This document shows, piece after piece, positions 8,990 through 18,351 of a DNA stretch of 64,000 nucleotides; positions within the stretch are counted from its first letter, which is position 1, and every line of letters begins with the position of its first letter. The notes beneath the pieces are model-generated. The model was given only the letters and a program-made list of their open reading frames with translations, did not search any database and was not told where the DNA came from. The position numbers were made by a program, and so were the translations under genes. Where the stretch lies: assembly GCF_013359865.1 (NCBI RefSeq), contig NZ_JABMCE010000080.1, positions 1 to 64,000 of the forward strand, read 5' to 3'. The stretch is from Curtobacterium pusillum. GTDB taxonomy: Bacteria; Actinomycetota; Actinomycetes; Actinomycetales; Microbacteriaceae.

Positions 8990-9122
8990 GAGCGGGCAGC
9001 CGACACCACCAGGGATGAGGTGCCGACAGGGAATCCCGCCCGAACCGCGGGGCACACTGCAGCACGTTGCCCACGCGATCGGTCCGGCGGATGGATCAGG
9101 CATCCGCCGGACCGAGGTTCTG
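8971..9122 (-). ncRNA. Candidate structured small RNA between mazG and hisS
   Basis: On the minus strand a promoter-like pair, TTGCGC (9156-9151), 17 bp, TATTCT (9133-9128), would start a transcript near 9122. It would first form a perfect 13-bp hairpin (9113-9081), then a stem closed by CGGCACC/GGTGTCG, and reach T6 at 8971. I do not recognise the SRP RNA, RNase P, tmRNA or 6C consensus in it. The -35 match is weak (3 of 6). This is a prediction from structure and promoter spacing only. Confidence 0.3.
9081..9113. repeat. Perfect 13-bp inverted repeat upstream of hisS
   Basis: Arms 9081-9093 and 9101-9113 (GGTCCGGCGGATG and its complement) flank a 7-nt loop. No T-run follows on either strand, so a simple terminator is unlikely. 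It may be an RNA domain or a protein-binding palindrome upstream of hisS. Confidence 0.6.
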
Positions 9123-9187
9123 GATTCAGAATATCAGCAGACAGGCGAGTGCGCAAGCCGAGGAAGCCGATCTGCCAGAATCGTCGT

Positions 9188-10432
9188 ATGGCTTCGACCG
9201 TGACGGCTCCCCGTGGCATGCGTGACTTCCTCCCGGCCGACAAGGCCCGGCGCGAGCACGTGCTCGGCGTGATCCGCGGCGTGTACACGCGGCACGGCTT
9301 CGACGAGATCGAGACCCCGGTGGTCGAGGACGCCGCACGCTTGCACTCCGGGCTGGGCGGCGACAACGAGAAGCTGGCGTTCGCGGTCATGAAGCGAGGG
9401 CTCTCCACCGAGGACCTGCAGCGCGCTGAGGCACCGCTCGACCTCGCCGACCTCGGGCTCCGTTTCGACCTCACGGTGCCGCTCGCCCGGTTCTACGCCT
9501 CGCACCGCGCCGAGCTGCCGTCGGTGTTCCGCTCGGTGCAGATCGCTCCGGTGTGGCGTGCGGAACGCCCCCAGAAGGGCCGCTACCGCCAGTTCGTGCA
9601 GTGCGACATCGACATCCTCGGCGAACCCGGGCAGCTCGCCGAGATCGAACTCATCCGCGCGACCACGGCGGCCCTGGACGCACTCGGGATCACCGGCACG
9701 ACCATCCGGATCAACGACCGCCGGATCCTGCTGACGCTCCTCGCCACGTGGGGGATCACCGAGCCGGCCACCGCTGATCGGGCACTCATCACGATCGACA
9801 AGCTGGACAAGATCGGACCCGATGGTGTGGCGGCGGAACTCCGCGACACGATCGGCGCCGAGCTGCCCGGGCTCGAGGACACCATCCGCGCGCTCGAGTC
9901 CGCCGACTGGGACTCCGTCGAAGGCGCAGTGTGGCTCGATGCCGAAGCGTTCGACGACCTGCTCCGCCTCCGATCGGCGCTTCCCGGGGTCGACCTGCGC
10001 TTCGACCCGACGCTCGTGCGCGGCATGGGGTACTACACGGGGACGATCTTCGAGGTCGCGCACCCGGACTTCGGCTACAGCCTCGGAGGTGGCGGTCGGT
10101 ACGACGGCATGATCGGCCGGTTCCTCGGCCAGGACGTCCCGGCGGTCGGGTTCTCGCTCGGCTTCGAGCGGCTCGTCGACCTCGTGACCCTGCCGGAGTC
10201 CGCCGAGTCCGACGCCGTCGTGCTCGTGTACGACAAGGACGTCGACCCGGTCCGGCTGGCGGCACTCAAGGCCGAGGCGCTCGACGGGCACCGGCGTGTT
10301 CGGCTCGAGCGACGCACGAAGAACACGAAGAACCTGCTCGCCGGACTCGTCGCGCAGGGGTTCGACGCGTTCGCCTCGGTGCACGCCGACACCGAGTCGC
10401 TCGAGGGTGTGGAGTTCCGCCCGCTGGCCTGA
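9188..10432 (+). CDS. hisS: Histidine--tRNA ligase
   Basis: A 414-residue class II aminoacyl-tRNA synthetase that charges tRNA-His. It opens with APRGMRDFLP; motif 2 is around RAERPQKGRYRQFVQCDIDILG (read in two halves), the HisA loop LVRGMGYYTGTIFE binds histidine, and motif 3 includes GFSLGFERL. A short anticodon-binding domain follows (~320-414). The ATG at 9188 is chosen because homology begins immediately after it; longer in-frame extensions are low-complexity. CAGAAT (9176-9181) lies 6 bp upstream, so transcription may be leaderless. Confidence 0.95.
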   Translation: MASTVTAPRGMRDFLPADKARREHVLGVIRGVYTRHGFDEIETPVVEDAARLHSGLGGDNEKLAFAVMKRGLSTEDLQRAEAPLDLADLGLRFDLTVPLARFYASHRAELPSVFRSVQIAPVWRAERPQKGRYRQFVQCDIDILGEPGQLAEIELIRATTAALDALGITGTTIRINDRRILLTLLATWGITEPATADRALITIDKLDKIGPDGVAAELRDTIGAELPGLEDTIRALESADWDSVEGAVWLDAEAFDDLLRLRSALPGVDLRFDPTLVRGMGYYTGTIFEVAHPDFGYSLGGGGRYDGMIGRFLGQDVPAVGFSLGFERLVDLVTLPESAESDAVVLVYDKDVDPVRLAALKAEALDGHRRVRLERRTKNTKNLLAGLVAQGFDAFASVHADTESLEGVEFRPLA

Positions 10433-10485
10433 GTTCTCCACAGTGGTCCGTCACGCACGTCTCGTGTTCACCTGCGCCTCGCTAG

Positions 10486-11814
<1,329 letters not shown>

Positions 11815-11826
11815 CAGCGCTCCTCA

Positions 11827-11864
11827 CGAGACGCCGTCCTCCCGAACGGGAGGGCGGCGTCTCG
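11827..11864 (+). terminator. Terminator hairpin after eno
   Basis: A 17-bp stem (11827-11843 with 11848-11864, one G-U pair) with a GAAC tetraloop lies 13 bp after the eno stop. No T-run follows, as is common for actinobacterial terminators. Confidence 0.75.
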
Positions 11865-11940
11865 TCGTCCCGGAATCCTCCCGCGGTGCCGCGCGACGTG
11901 CCGTTCGCCCCCGGCGAGGTCGCGCAACATGCCCTGCGGC

Positions 11941-12202
11941 GCCTGCCGAGGTCGCACGATCTGTCGCACTCGGCGGCCTCGGGCGGCACTTCGTGCGATC
12001 TCGGCGACCTGCGCGCGGCGTGTTGTGCACCCTCGGCGACCTCGGCCACCGGGGCGCGACCCGTGCTACCTCGGCATGCCTGTGCCTGCCGAGGTCGCAC
12101 GATCTGTCACACTCGGCGGCCTCGGGCGGCACTTCGTGCGATCTCGGCGACCTGCGCGCGGCGTGTCGTGTGCTCTCGGCGACCTGCGCGCGGCGTGTCG
12201 TG
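11941..12202. repeat. 87-bp hairpin-forming direct repeat, 2.3 copies
   Basis: Copy 1 is 11941-12027, copy 2 is 12084-12170 (offset 143 bp, about two differences), and a 29-bp partial third copy is 12174-12202. Each full copy contains a near-perfect inverted repeat (CGAGGTCGCACGA near its start, TCGTGCGATCTCG near its end), so it can fold into a long hairpin. It occupies most of the 600-bp gap between eno and divIC, which holds no credible gene. Confidence 0.85.
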
Positions 12203-12318
12203 CGACCTGGGCGGGCCTCGGCCACCCGGGCGCAACCCACGCGAGCCGGGCGCGACCCACGGGACGCACGGGACCGGGCGCGGCCACCGCACCGGGGGAC
12301 GGACGGGGCGGAGCCGCG

Positions 12319-12328
12319 CCGCGCCTCC
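12319..12328 (-). repeat. Short core of the GGAGGCGCGG dispersed repeat
   Basis: CCGCGCCTCC (complement of GGAGGCGCGG) ahead of divIC, without a flanking match or opposing arm. Confidence 0.5.
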
Positions 12329-12414
12329 ATGCCGTGCTGAGAGGCTGCCGGGCGAGGCACCCCGGCCCGCGTGCCGACCCGACGCACCGACCGCGGCCGG
12401 GTTATCGTCGGACC

Positions 12415-12948
12415 GTGCCAAGCCAGAAGCCCCGCGTCCGCCGCGTCCCCGTGGCCCTGCCCGAGGGCGGCGCGTCCGAGCAGCCGTGGTACCGCTCGAT
12501 CCGGTTCTCCGGGTTCAGCCTCCTCATGCTGGCGATCATCGTGCTCTTCGTCGTCGTGCTCGCGCCGTCGCTGCGGACGCTCATCCAGCAGCAGGAGCAG
12601 ATCGCCGAGCAGCAGCGCGAGGTGGCGAGCCAGAAGGCCGACGTCGCGCAGAAGAAGAAGGACGTCGCGCGCTGGGACGACCCGGCGTACATCGAGGCCC
12701 AGGCGCGTGACCGTCTGCTCTACGTGTACCCCGGTGAGGAGAGTTACCTCGTCATGGGCGCGGAGGACTCGAAGGGCGACGGAACGCCCACGACGGACTC
12801 CGGCACGCCAGTGAGCTCCACCGTGCAGACCCCGAAGGTCGACTGGGTGCAGGCGATGCTGTCGTCCGTGCTGACCTCCGGGCTCACCGAGCAGACGACG
12901 CAGGAGCTCGTGGCACCGGACGTCTCCGGCACGGGTGACACCAAGTAG
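12415..12948 (+). CDS. Septum formation initiator (FtsB/DivIC family)
   Basis: A 177-residue bitopic divisome protein. A basic N-terminus is followed by one membrane segment (~35-58), then a coiled coil (~60-95, QQQEQIAEQQREVASQKAD) and the signature WDDPAYIEAQARDRLLYVYPGE. FtsB/DivIC bridges FtsL and FtsQ during septum assembly. The C-terminal ~60 residues are a variable Ser/Thr-rich extension. The start is GTG at 12415, with TATCGT (12403-12408) 6 bp upstream and no Shine-Dalgarno. Position between eno and DUF501 is the conserved actinobacterial order. Confidence 0.9.
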   Translation: MPSQKPRVRRVPVALPEGGASEQPWYRSIRFSGFSLLMLAIIVLFVVVLAPSLRTLIQQQEQIAEQQREVASQKADVAQKKKDVARWDDPAYIEAQARDRLLYVYPGEESYLVMGAEDSKGDGTPTTDSGTPVSSTVQTPKVDWVQAMLSSVLTSGLTEQTTQELVAPDVSGTGDTK

Positions 12949-12983
12949 GTGCCGACGCGCGACTCCGGTAGGCTCACGTACCC

Positions 12984-13532
12984 GTGACGACCCCTCCCTT
13001 CGACCCGCCCTCCGAACGCGACATCCAGGTCGTGTCGGCGCAGCTCGGCCGACCGGCACGTGACGTCATCGGGATCTCGGCTCGGTGCGTCTGTGGCAAC
13101 CCCACCGTCGTGTCCACGAGGCCCCGGCTGTCGAACGGCACCCCGTTCCCGACGCTCTACTACCTGTGCCACCCCGCGGCCACCGCCGCGGTCAGCACCC
13201 TCGAGGCGAACCAGGTCATGCCGGAACTGGCCGCCCTGCTCGAGGACCCGATCGTCGCCGAGCAGTACCGGGCGGCGCACGAGTCCTACCTCGCCGATCG
13301 TGAGTCGATCGAGCACGTCGACGAGATCGTCGGGATCACCGCCGGTGGCATGCCCACCCGCGTCAAGTGCCTGCACGCGCTCGTCGGTCACGCCCTCGCC
13401 GCCGGACCCGGTGTCAACCCCATCGGCGACCTCGCGCTGGAGCGCGCGAGCTGGTCGCCCTCCCGGTGCGAGTGCCGGGCGTATGATGGCGGTGCAGACG
13501 CTGGAGTCGGGGCGGGTGGCGGCGAAGTCTGA
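12984..13532 (+). CDS. DUF501 family protein
   Basis: A 182-residue cytosolic protein of unknown function, conserved in Actinobacteria next to divIC. The conserved Cys/His features are RCVCGNPTVV, YYLCHPAATAA and GMPTRVKCLHALVGHALAAG. They suggest metal binding, which is not demonstrated. GPGVNPIGDLAL is also typical of the family. The GTG start has TAGGCT (12969-12974) 9 bp upstream and no ribosome site. In other Actinobacteria an Ppx/GppA phosphatase gene often follows; here ndh does. Confidence 0.9.
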   Translation: MTTPPFDPPSERDIQVVSAQLGRPARDVIGISARCVCGNPTVVSTRPRLSNGTPFPTLYYLCHPAATAAVSTLEANQVMPELAALLEDPIVAEQYRAAHESYLADRESIEHVDEIVGITAGGMPTRVKCLHALVGHALAAGPGVNPIGDLALERASWSPSRCECRAYDGGADAGVGAGGGEV

Positions 13533-13533
13533 G

Positions 13534-13539
13534 TAGACT
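13534..13539 (+). promoter_or_regulatory. -10 element of the ndh promoter
   Basis: TAGACT lies just after the DUF501 stop codon, giving a ~28-nt leader containing AAGGAG (13558-13563) ahead of the ndh GTG. Confidence 0.4.
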
Positions 13540-13573
13540 CCCGGCAAACCCCCATCCAAGGAGACCATTCCCC

Positions 13574-15061
13574 GTGCCCAAGATCCTCGTCGTCGGCGGC
13601 GGTTACGCCGGCTTCTACACCGCCTGGAAGCTCGAGAAGCACCTTCGCCAGGGCGAAGCAGAGGTCGTGATGGTCGACCCGCTGCCGTACATGACGTACC
13701 AGCCGTTCCTCCCCGAGGTCGCAGCCGGTTCCATCGAGCCGCGCCACGCGATCGTCGCTCACCGCCGTCACCTCAAGAAGACCCGCGTCGTCACCGCGAA
13801 GGTCACGAAGGTCGACCACGCCACCAAGACGGCGACGATCACCCCGGCCGAGGGTGAGGCGTGGGAGGAGTCCTACGACCAGATCGTCATGACCGCGGGG
13901 GCGGTCTCGCGCACCTTCCCGATCCCGGGCGTCGCGGACGAGGCAATCGGCCTCAAAACCATCGAGGAAGCCGCGGCGATCCGCGACAAGATCCTCACGA
14001 ACTTCCACAAGGCTGCGAACCTGCCGGCCGGCCCGGAGCGCGACCGTCTGCTGACCGTCGTGGTCGTCGGCGGTGGCTTCGCCGGCATCGAGGTGTTCGC
14101 CGAGCTCCGCTCGTTCGTCACCGACCTGCTGAAGAGCTACCCGCAGCTGTCCTTCGACGACACGCACTTCCACCTCGTCGAGGCGATGGGCCGCATCATG
14201 CCCGAGGTCTCGCTCGAGACGTCGCACTGGGTCCTCAAGAACCTCGCGCAGCGCGGTGCCACGGTGCACCTCGAGACGCAGCTGGCCTCGGCGGTCGGCG
14301 GCGTCTGCGAGCTCAAGACGAACGACGGCGCGATCGAGACGATCGAGTCCGACCTCATCATCTGGACCGCCGGCGTCATGGCGAACCCGATGGTCAAGGG
14401 CACCGACTTCCCGCTCGAGCAGCGCGGGCGCATCCGCGTGCAGCCCGACCTCCGCGTGGTCGACGACAACGGCGTGATCGCCGACGCGTGGGCCTGTGGT
14501 GACGTCGCGGCGGTCCCGGACCTCACCGGCGGCGGCGTCGGCGGCTTCTGCGTGCCGAACGCCCAGCACGCGGTGCGCCAGGCGAAGCAGCTCGCGAAGA
14601 ACCTCGTCGCGACCATCCGTGACGAGGCGACGAGCGACTACAAGCACGAGAACATGGGCGCCGTCGCGGGCCTCGGTCTCGGCATCGGCGTCTTCCAGTC
14701 CGGCAAGTTCGCGATGAAGGGCTTCCTCGCCTGGGGCGCCCACCGCGGTTACCACGGCCTCGCGATGCCGTCGTGGGAGCGCAAGTGGCGCGTCATCGGC
14801 GACTGGGTCGGAGGCTTCTTCCTCGGCCGCGACATCGCGTCGCTCGACGACCGCGAGACCCCCCGCGCGGCGTTCGAGGCGTTCGCGTCCCGTCCGAAGC
14901 CCGCTGCCTCGGCGCCCGTCGCCCCGGCCGAGCCGGCGAAGCCGACCACGGCTCCGGAAGAGGGCAAGCCCGCCGGTGCCGCCGGTCCCGCCTACGGCGA
15001 GCCCGCGAAGGACGTCTCGAACGACGCCGAGCCGGTGAAGGCCGAGGCCGACGCCAAGTAG
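13574..15061 (+). CDS. ndh: Type II NADH dehydrogenase (NDH-2)
   Basis: A 495-residue FAD flavoprotein that passes electrons from NADH to menaquinone at the inner face of the membrane without pumping protons. The FAD-binding Rossmann motif VGGGYAGFYTAW is at residues 6-17 and the NADH-binding VVVGGGFAGIEVFAEL at ~160-175. ACGDVAAVPD is the second FAD contact, and amphipathic helices near the C-terminus give membrane attachment. The last ~65 residues are an Ala/Pro/Lys/Glu tail absent from most family members. The GTG start has AAGGAG 10 bp upstream. Confidence 0.93.
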   Translation: MPKILVVGGGYAGFYTAWKLEKHLRQGEAEVVMVDPLPYMTYQPFLPEVAAGSIEPRHAIVAHRRHLKKTRVVTAKVTKVDHATKTATITPAEGEAWEESYDQIVMTAGAVSRTFPIPGVADEAIGLKTIEEAAAIRDKILTNFHKAANLPAGPERDRLLTVVVVGGGFAGIEVFAELRSFVTDLLKSYPQLSFDDTHFHLVEAMGRIMPEVSLETSHWVLKNLAQRGATVHLETQLASAVGGVCELKTNDGAIETIESDLIIWTAGVMANPMVKGTDFPLEQRGRIRVQPDLRVVDDNGVIADAWACGDVAAVPDLTGGGVGGFCVPNAQHAVRQAKQLAKNLVATIRDEATSDYKHENMGAVAGLGLGIGVFQSGKFAMKGFLAWGAHRGYHGLAMPSWERKWRVIGDWVGGFFLGRDIASLDDRETPRAAFEAFASRPKPAASAPVAPAEPAKPTTAPEEGKPAGAAGPAYGEPAKDVSNDAEPVKAEADAK

Positions 15062-15076
15062 GTCCTGCACCGTGCG

Positions 15077-15108
15077 AGAGGCGGTCACCCCACGGGGTGG
15101 CCGCCTCT
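15077..15108 (+). terminator. Terminator hairpin after ndh
   Basis: A GC-rich 15-bp stem (15077-15091 with 15094-15108, one G-U pair) with a minimal loop lies 16 bp after the ndh stop and is followed by TTCGTCGTC. Confidence 0.7.
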
Positions 15109-15127
15109 TCGTCGTCGAGAGCGTCGG

Positions 15128-15133
15128 TAGGCT
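15128..15133 (+). promoter_or_regulatory. -10 element of the tRNA-Leu promoter
   Basis: TAGGCT ends 10 bp before the mature tRNA 5' end, placing the start point almost at the first tRNA base. Confidence 0.4.
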
Positions 15134-15143
15134 GTTGCGGCCC

Positions 15144-15217
15144 GCCCCCGTGGCCCAATCGGTAGAGGCATGCGACTTAAAATCGCCGAGTTGAGGGTTC
15201 GAGTCCCTCCGGGGGTA
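15144..15217 (+). tRNA. tRNA-Leu (anticodon UAA), compact form
   Basis: A 74-nt cloverleaf. Acceptor arms 15144-15150/15210-15216 (one G-U), D-stem GCC/GGC, anticodon stem 15171-15175/15183-15187 (one T-C mismatch), loop CTTAAAA with anticodon TAA at 15178-15180, variable region only 5 nt (15188-15192), T-arm GAGGG-TTCGAGT-CCCTC, discriminator A at 15217. CCA is not encoded. Bacterial tRNA-Leu normally has a long (class II) variable arm; this one does not. UUA codons are very rare at this G+C content. Confidence 0.9.
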
Positions 15218-15252
15218 CCGACGTGGCGCGCGGCGGTCAGTAGCATCGCCGT

Positions 15253-16593
15253 GTGGTCGGTCTCGGAAGCGCGCTCGCGAACCTACGGAACGCCCTCGGT
15301 CGACCCGAGGCCCACGTCGAGGTCGTCGACGGCGAGACCGTCCCCGTCGGGATGCTGCTCGGCACGCTGGGGGCGCTGCTCCTCGACGCCGGCAGCTCCG
15401 TCACCGACGTCCGGTCGGCGCTCGAGAAGGCGCGGGACGCTGCCGGGGTCGGGCCGACGCTCGCCGTCGGGGTGCTCCCCGCGCTCGTCATGGTGAGCGA
15501 GACCTCGACCGGTGCCGCCACCATCGTCAACGCCGAGGGCGTCGAGCTGTCGTTCCGGCAGGCGGCCCGCGCGAACCGGCTCGTGCTCGGCCTGGAGAGC
15601 GGCTCCATCGCCCTCGCCGAGATCCCCGCGCGTGTCCGTGCGATCCGTGCCGGCACCGTGCCGCCGCCGGCGCTGCCGTGGATCGCCGGCAACGCCCTGA
15701 CCTCTGCCGGCCTCGCGGTCGTGTTCCGCTGCCCCTGGTGGGCGGTCCTCGTCGCGCTCGGCGTCGGTGCGCTCGTCGGCGTGATCGGCCTCGCGCTCCG
15801 GCACTTCCGCGAGGCCGTGGCGATCATCCCGTTCCTCGCGGCCTTCGTGTCGACCGCGATCGTCGGGCTCGTCGCCGCCGGCACCGGGTTCGACCACGTC
15901 CCGCTCTTCGCGGTGTGCGCCCCCGTGGCGGTGTTCGTGCCGGGAGCGCTCATCACGAACGCCCTGCTCGAGCTCACCGCGGCGGACATCGTCACCGGGT
16001 CCTCGCGCCTCGTGCAGGGGCTCATCATGCTCGGCTTCATGGCCGCCGGCATCGCGGCGGGCAGCGCCCTGACCGGCCTGCATGTGGACCCGTCCTCGGC
16101 GGCGCTGGTCGGCGAGGTCGCCGGCGTCGGCACGGACCGCGGCGGATGGGAAGCCGTGCCGGCCTACTGGGTGTCGTGGGTGGCCGTGGTCGGCCTGGCC
16201 GTGGGCCTCGGGCTCGTCTTCCGGTCGGGCTGGCGGCTGACGCTCGTGTCGATCGCGGTCATGGTCACGGCGTACGCGCTCCTGAGCGGGACGACGCCGC
16301 TGTGGGGCAGCGTCGTCGCGACGGGGGCGACGGCTGCGCTGCTGTTCGTGGCGACGCGTCTGCTGGAGCGGATCGTGCCGGTGATCCCGGCGACGGTGTC
16401 GTTCTTCCCGGCGTTCCTGCTGCTCGTGCCCGGCACGGTCGGGCTGGTGGCGATCGCGACGTTCGATCCGGTGGCGTTGGCGACGCCGCTCGCGACGTTC
16501 GTCAGCCTGTGCGTGGGGACGAAGATCGGCGGGTTGCTGCCGGGGTTGTTCGCGCGGAACGCACCGCACCGCGGGGTCGGCGCGACCCGGTGA
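15253..16593 (+). CDS. Threonine/serine exporter (ThrE family)
   Basis: A 446-residue membrane protein with the ThrE layout. A cytosolic N-terminal domain (~1-165, TGAATIVNAEGVELSFRQAA) is followed by about ten transmembrane helices in two blocks (~145-285 and ~295-430). ThrE of Corynebacterium glutamicum exports L-threonine and L-serine using the proton motive force. The GTG start lies 36 bp after the tRNA gene, with TAGCAT (15241-15246) 6 bp upstream. The substrate here is inferred from the family. Confidence 0.85.
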   Translation: MVGLGSALANLRNALGRPEAHVEVVDGETVPVGMLLGTLGALLLDAGSSVTDVRSALEKARDAAGVGPTLAVGVLPALVMVSETSTGAATIVNAEGVELSFRQAARANRLVLGLESGSIALAEIPARVRAIRAGTVPPPALPWIAGNALTSAGLAVVFRCPWWAVLVALGVGALVGVIGLALRHFREAVAIIPFLAAFVSTAIVGLVAAGTGFDHVPLFAVCAPVAVFVPGALITNALLELTAADIVTGSSRLVQGLIMLGFMAAGIAAGSALTGLHVDPSSAALVGEVAGVGTDRGGWEAVPAYWVSWVAVVGLAVGLGLVFRSGWRLTLVSIAVMVTAYALLSGTTPLWGSVVATGATAALLFVATRLLERIVPVIPATVSFFPAFLLLVPGTVGLVAIATFDPVALATPLATFVSLCVGTKIGGLLPGLFARNAPHRGVGATR

Positions 16594-16639
16594 CGGACTG
16601 GAGGCGCGGTGCGGGCCGGCACCGCGCCTCCAGTCCGTC
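16592..16639. terminator. Bidirectional hairpin (GGAGGCGCGG repeat, full copy)
   Basis: A perfect 21-bp stem (16592-16612 with 16619-16639) and 6-nt loop sit between two convergent genes and overlap the thrE stop codon by two bases. It is a complete member of the dispersed repeat family. There is no T-run on either side. Confidence 0.8.
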
Positions 16640-16657
16640 CATCGGTCGCGTCGACCG

Positions 16658-18328
16658 CTACGGCTCGATGAGGCGACCGGCCTGCTGGTCGTCCGCCGCC
16701 GTCGCCTTGGCGAGGTAGTGCACCTTCTTGCCCGTCGCGTTGTACGGCAGCTCGTCGACGAACCGGTACCGCCGCGGCCGCTTGTAGCGGGCGAGGCCGG
16801 GGTGGGAGCCGGTCCACTCCTCGAGCACGGCGGCGGCCTCGGTGTCGTCCTCGGGGAGGCGACCGGGCGCGCGCACGACGTACGCCGTCACGATCTCACC
16901 CCAGCGCTCATCCGGGACGCCGACCACGATCGAGTCCGCGACCCCGGGGTGCTCCTGCAGGGACGCCTCGACCTGGACCGGGTGCACGTTCTCGCCACCC
17001 GAGATGATCATGTCGTCCTTGCGGCCCACGATCGTCACGCGCTCGTGTTCGTCCCAGGTGGCGAGGTCGCCCGGGTAGAACCAGCCGTTCGCGAACTTCT
17101 CGGCCTCGAGCCCGGGGTTCCGGTAGGAGTAGCCGGACTTCACCGTGCGGACCGCGAACTCGCCGATCTCGGAGCCGTCCTTCGGGACGGTGTCGCTCGG
17201 GTCCGCCAGGCGGTCCTCGTAGACCCGGACCACGGCGACGTCGTCGTCGGTCGACGCGCGGCCGGTCGACCCGGCGCCGTCGGGGAAGTCCTCCGGCCGG
17301 AGGAACGTGTTCCAGAACGTCTCGGTCGTCCCGTAGCCGTTGAAGATCCGCGGGGACAGGAGTTCCTGGTAGCGCAGGGCGGCGGCGCGGTCGAGCGGGG
17401 CGCCCATGGTCACGATGCCGTGCAGGGAGGAGAGGTCGCGCGGGCGGGCCTCCTGGGCGTTCGCGAGCTGCACCAGGTTCGGCGGCGCACCGATGAGGAA
17501 CGTGAGGTGTTCGGACTCGACCAGGTCGAGCACGCGGTCGGCGTCGAAGTGCCGGAGCGTGGTCAGCTCCGCGCCCACGTAGAAGACCGGGTTCGGACCA
17601 CCGGAGTACAGGCCCCCGCGGTGGAACAGCGGGGACATGTTGAGCGTCTTGTCGAACGGGCTGAGCGGGAAGTGCATGATCACGTCGTGCGCGCTGAGCA
17701 CCTCGACGAGGCTCGGCAGCGGGACGGGCTTCGGTCGTCCCGTCGTGCCGGAGGTGTACAGCCGGGTGGTCTCGTCGTACGTGCTCCGCGGTTCGGTCGC
17801 GGCGAGTTCGTCGGCGGTGACGGGCGCGGCGGCGAGGAGGTCGGCGAAGGCGATGTCGTCGCGGGCGGCCTCGCCGACCACGACCACGTGGTCGGGCGCG
17901 TGCGGGGCGCTCGCGAGTGCAGCCTCGATGTCCGCGGTGCGGGCGGCGTCGTACACGAGGACGACGGGGGCGGAGTCCTCGATGATGTACGCCACCTCGT
18001 CGGGTGCGAGGCGGAAGTTGGTGGGGGAGAAGACCGCGCCGATGCGGTGCGCCGCCAGGTAGAGGATCGCGAACTCGGGGGAGTTGAAGAGCTCGACCAT
18101 CACGACCGAACCCCGGCCGACACCATGGCGGACGAGCCAGCCGGCGACGCGGTCCACGTCGGCGCCGAGCTCCGCGTAGGTCCAGGAGCGGTCGGAGTCC
18201 GGGTCGCGCAGCGCGGGTCTGTCGGCGAAGCGGTGGGTGTTCCGGGCGAAGCCGTTCGCGTACGTGTAGCTGCACTCGAAGACGTCGCGGAACCGGGTCG
18301 GGTCGTAGTCGGATCGGGTCTGGGTCAT
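16658..18328 (-). CDS. AMP-forming acyl-CoA synthetase/ligase
   Basis: A 556-residue ANL-superfamily enzyme that activates a carboxylic acid as acyl-AMP and transfers it to CoA. The P-loop TSGTTGRPKP is at ~178-187, the aromatic/adenine motif GYGTTETFWN at ~325-334, and GWFYPGDLATWD and GRKDDMIISGGENVHP form the hinge region. The catalytic Lys lies in PYNATGKKVHY near the C-terminus. The acid substrate cannot be told from sequence. ATG at 18328 is chosen for its AGGGAGC ribosome site; an in-frame ATG 12 codons upstream lacks one. A GTGTC-T-GACAC palindrome lies 24 bp upstream. Confidence 0.88.
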   Translation of the reverse strand: MTQTRSDYDPTRFRDVFECSYTYANGFARNTHRFADRPALRDPDSDRSWTYAELGADVDRVAGWLVRHGVGRGSVVMVELFNSPEFAILYLAAHRIGAVFSPTNFRLAPDEVAYIIEDSAPVVLVYDAARTADIEAALASAPHAPDHVVVVGEAARDDIAFADLLAAAPVTADELAATEPRSTYDETTRLYTSGTTGRPKPVPLPSLVEVLSAHDVIMHFPLSPFDKTLNMSPLFHRGGLYSGGPNPVFYVGAELTTLRHFDADRVLDLVESEHLTFLIGAPPNLVQLANAQEARPRDLSSLHGIVTMGAPLDRAAALRYQELLSPRIFNGYGTTETFWNTFLRPEDFPDGAGSTGRASTDDDVAVVRVYEDRLADPSDTVPKDGSEIGEFAVRTVKSGYSYRNPGLEAEKFANGWFYPGDLATWDEHERVTIVGRKDDMIISGGENVHPVQVEASLQEHPGVADSIVVGVPDERWGEIVTAYVVRAPGRLPEDDTEAAAVLEEWTGSHPGLARYKRPRRYRFVDELPYNATGKKVHYLAKATAADDQQAGRLIEP

Positions 18329-18351
18329 CGTCGCTCCCTGAGGCGGTCGTG

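Noticed and set aside
8971..9122. Known housekeeping RNA (SRP, RNase P, tmRNA, 6C)
   Set aside because: The diagnostic conserved motifs of these RNAs are absent on both strands and the interval is too short for RNase P; kept only as an unassigned candidate.
11941..12202. Possible CRISPR array
   Set aside because: Two and a third copies of an 87-bp unit without regular unique spacers, and no cas genes in the window. The other repeat clusters also lack the repeat-spacer pattern.
11886..12340. Open frames with repeated Arg/Thr/Ala-rich segments between eno and divIC
   Set aside because: Their repetitive protein sequence is produced by the 87-bp DNA repeat; starts and ends do not match gene signals.
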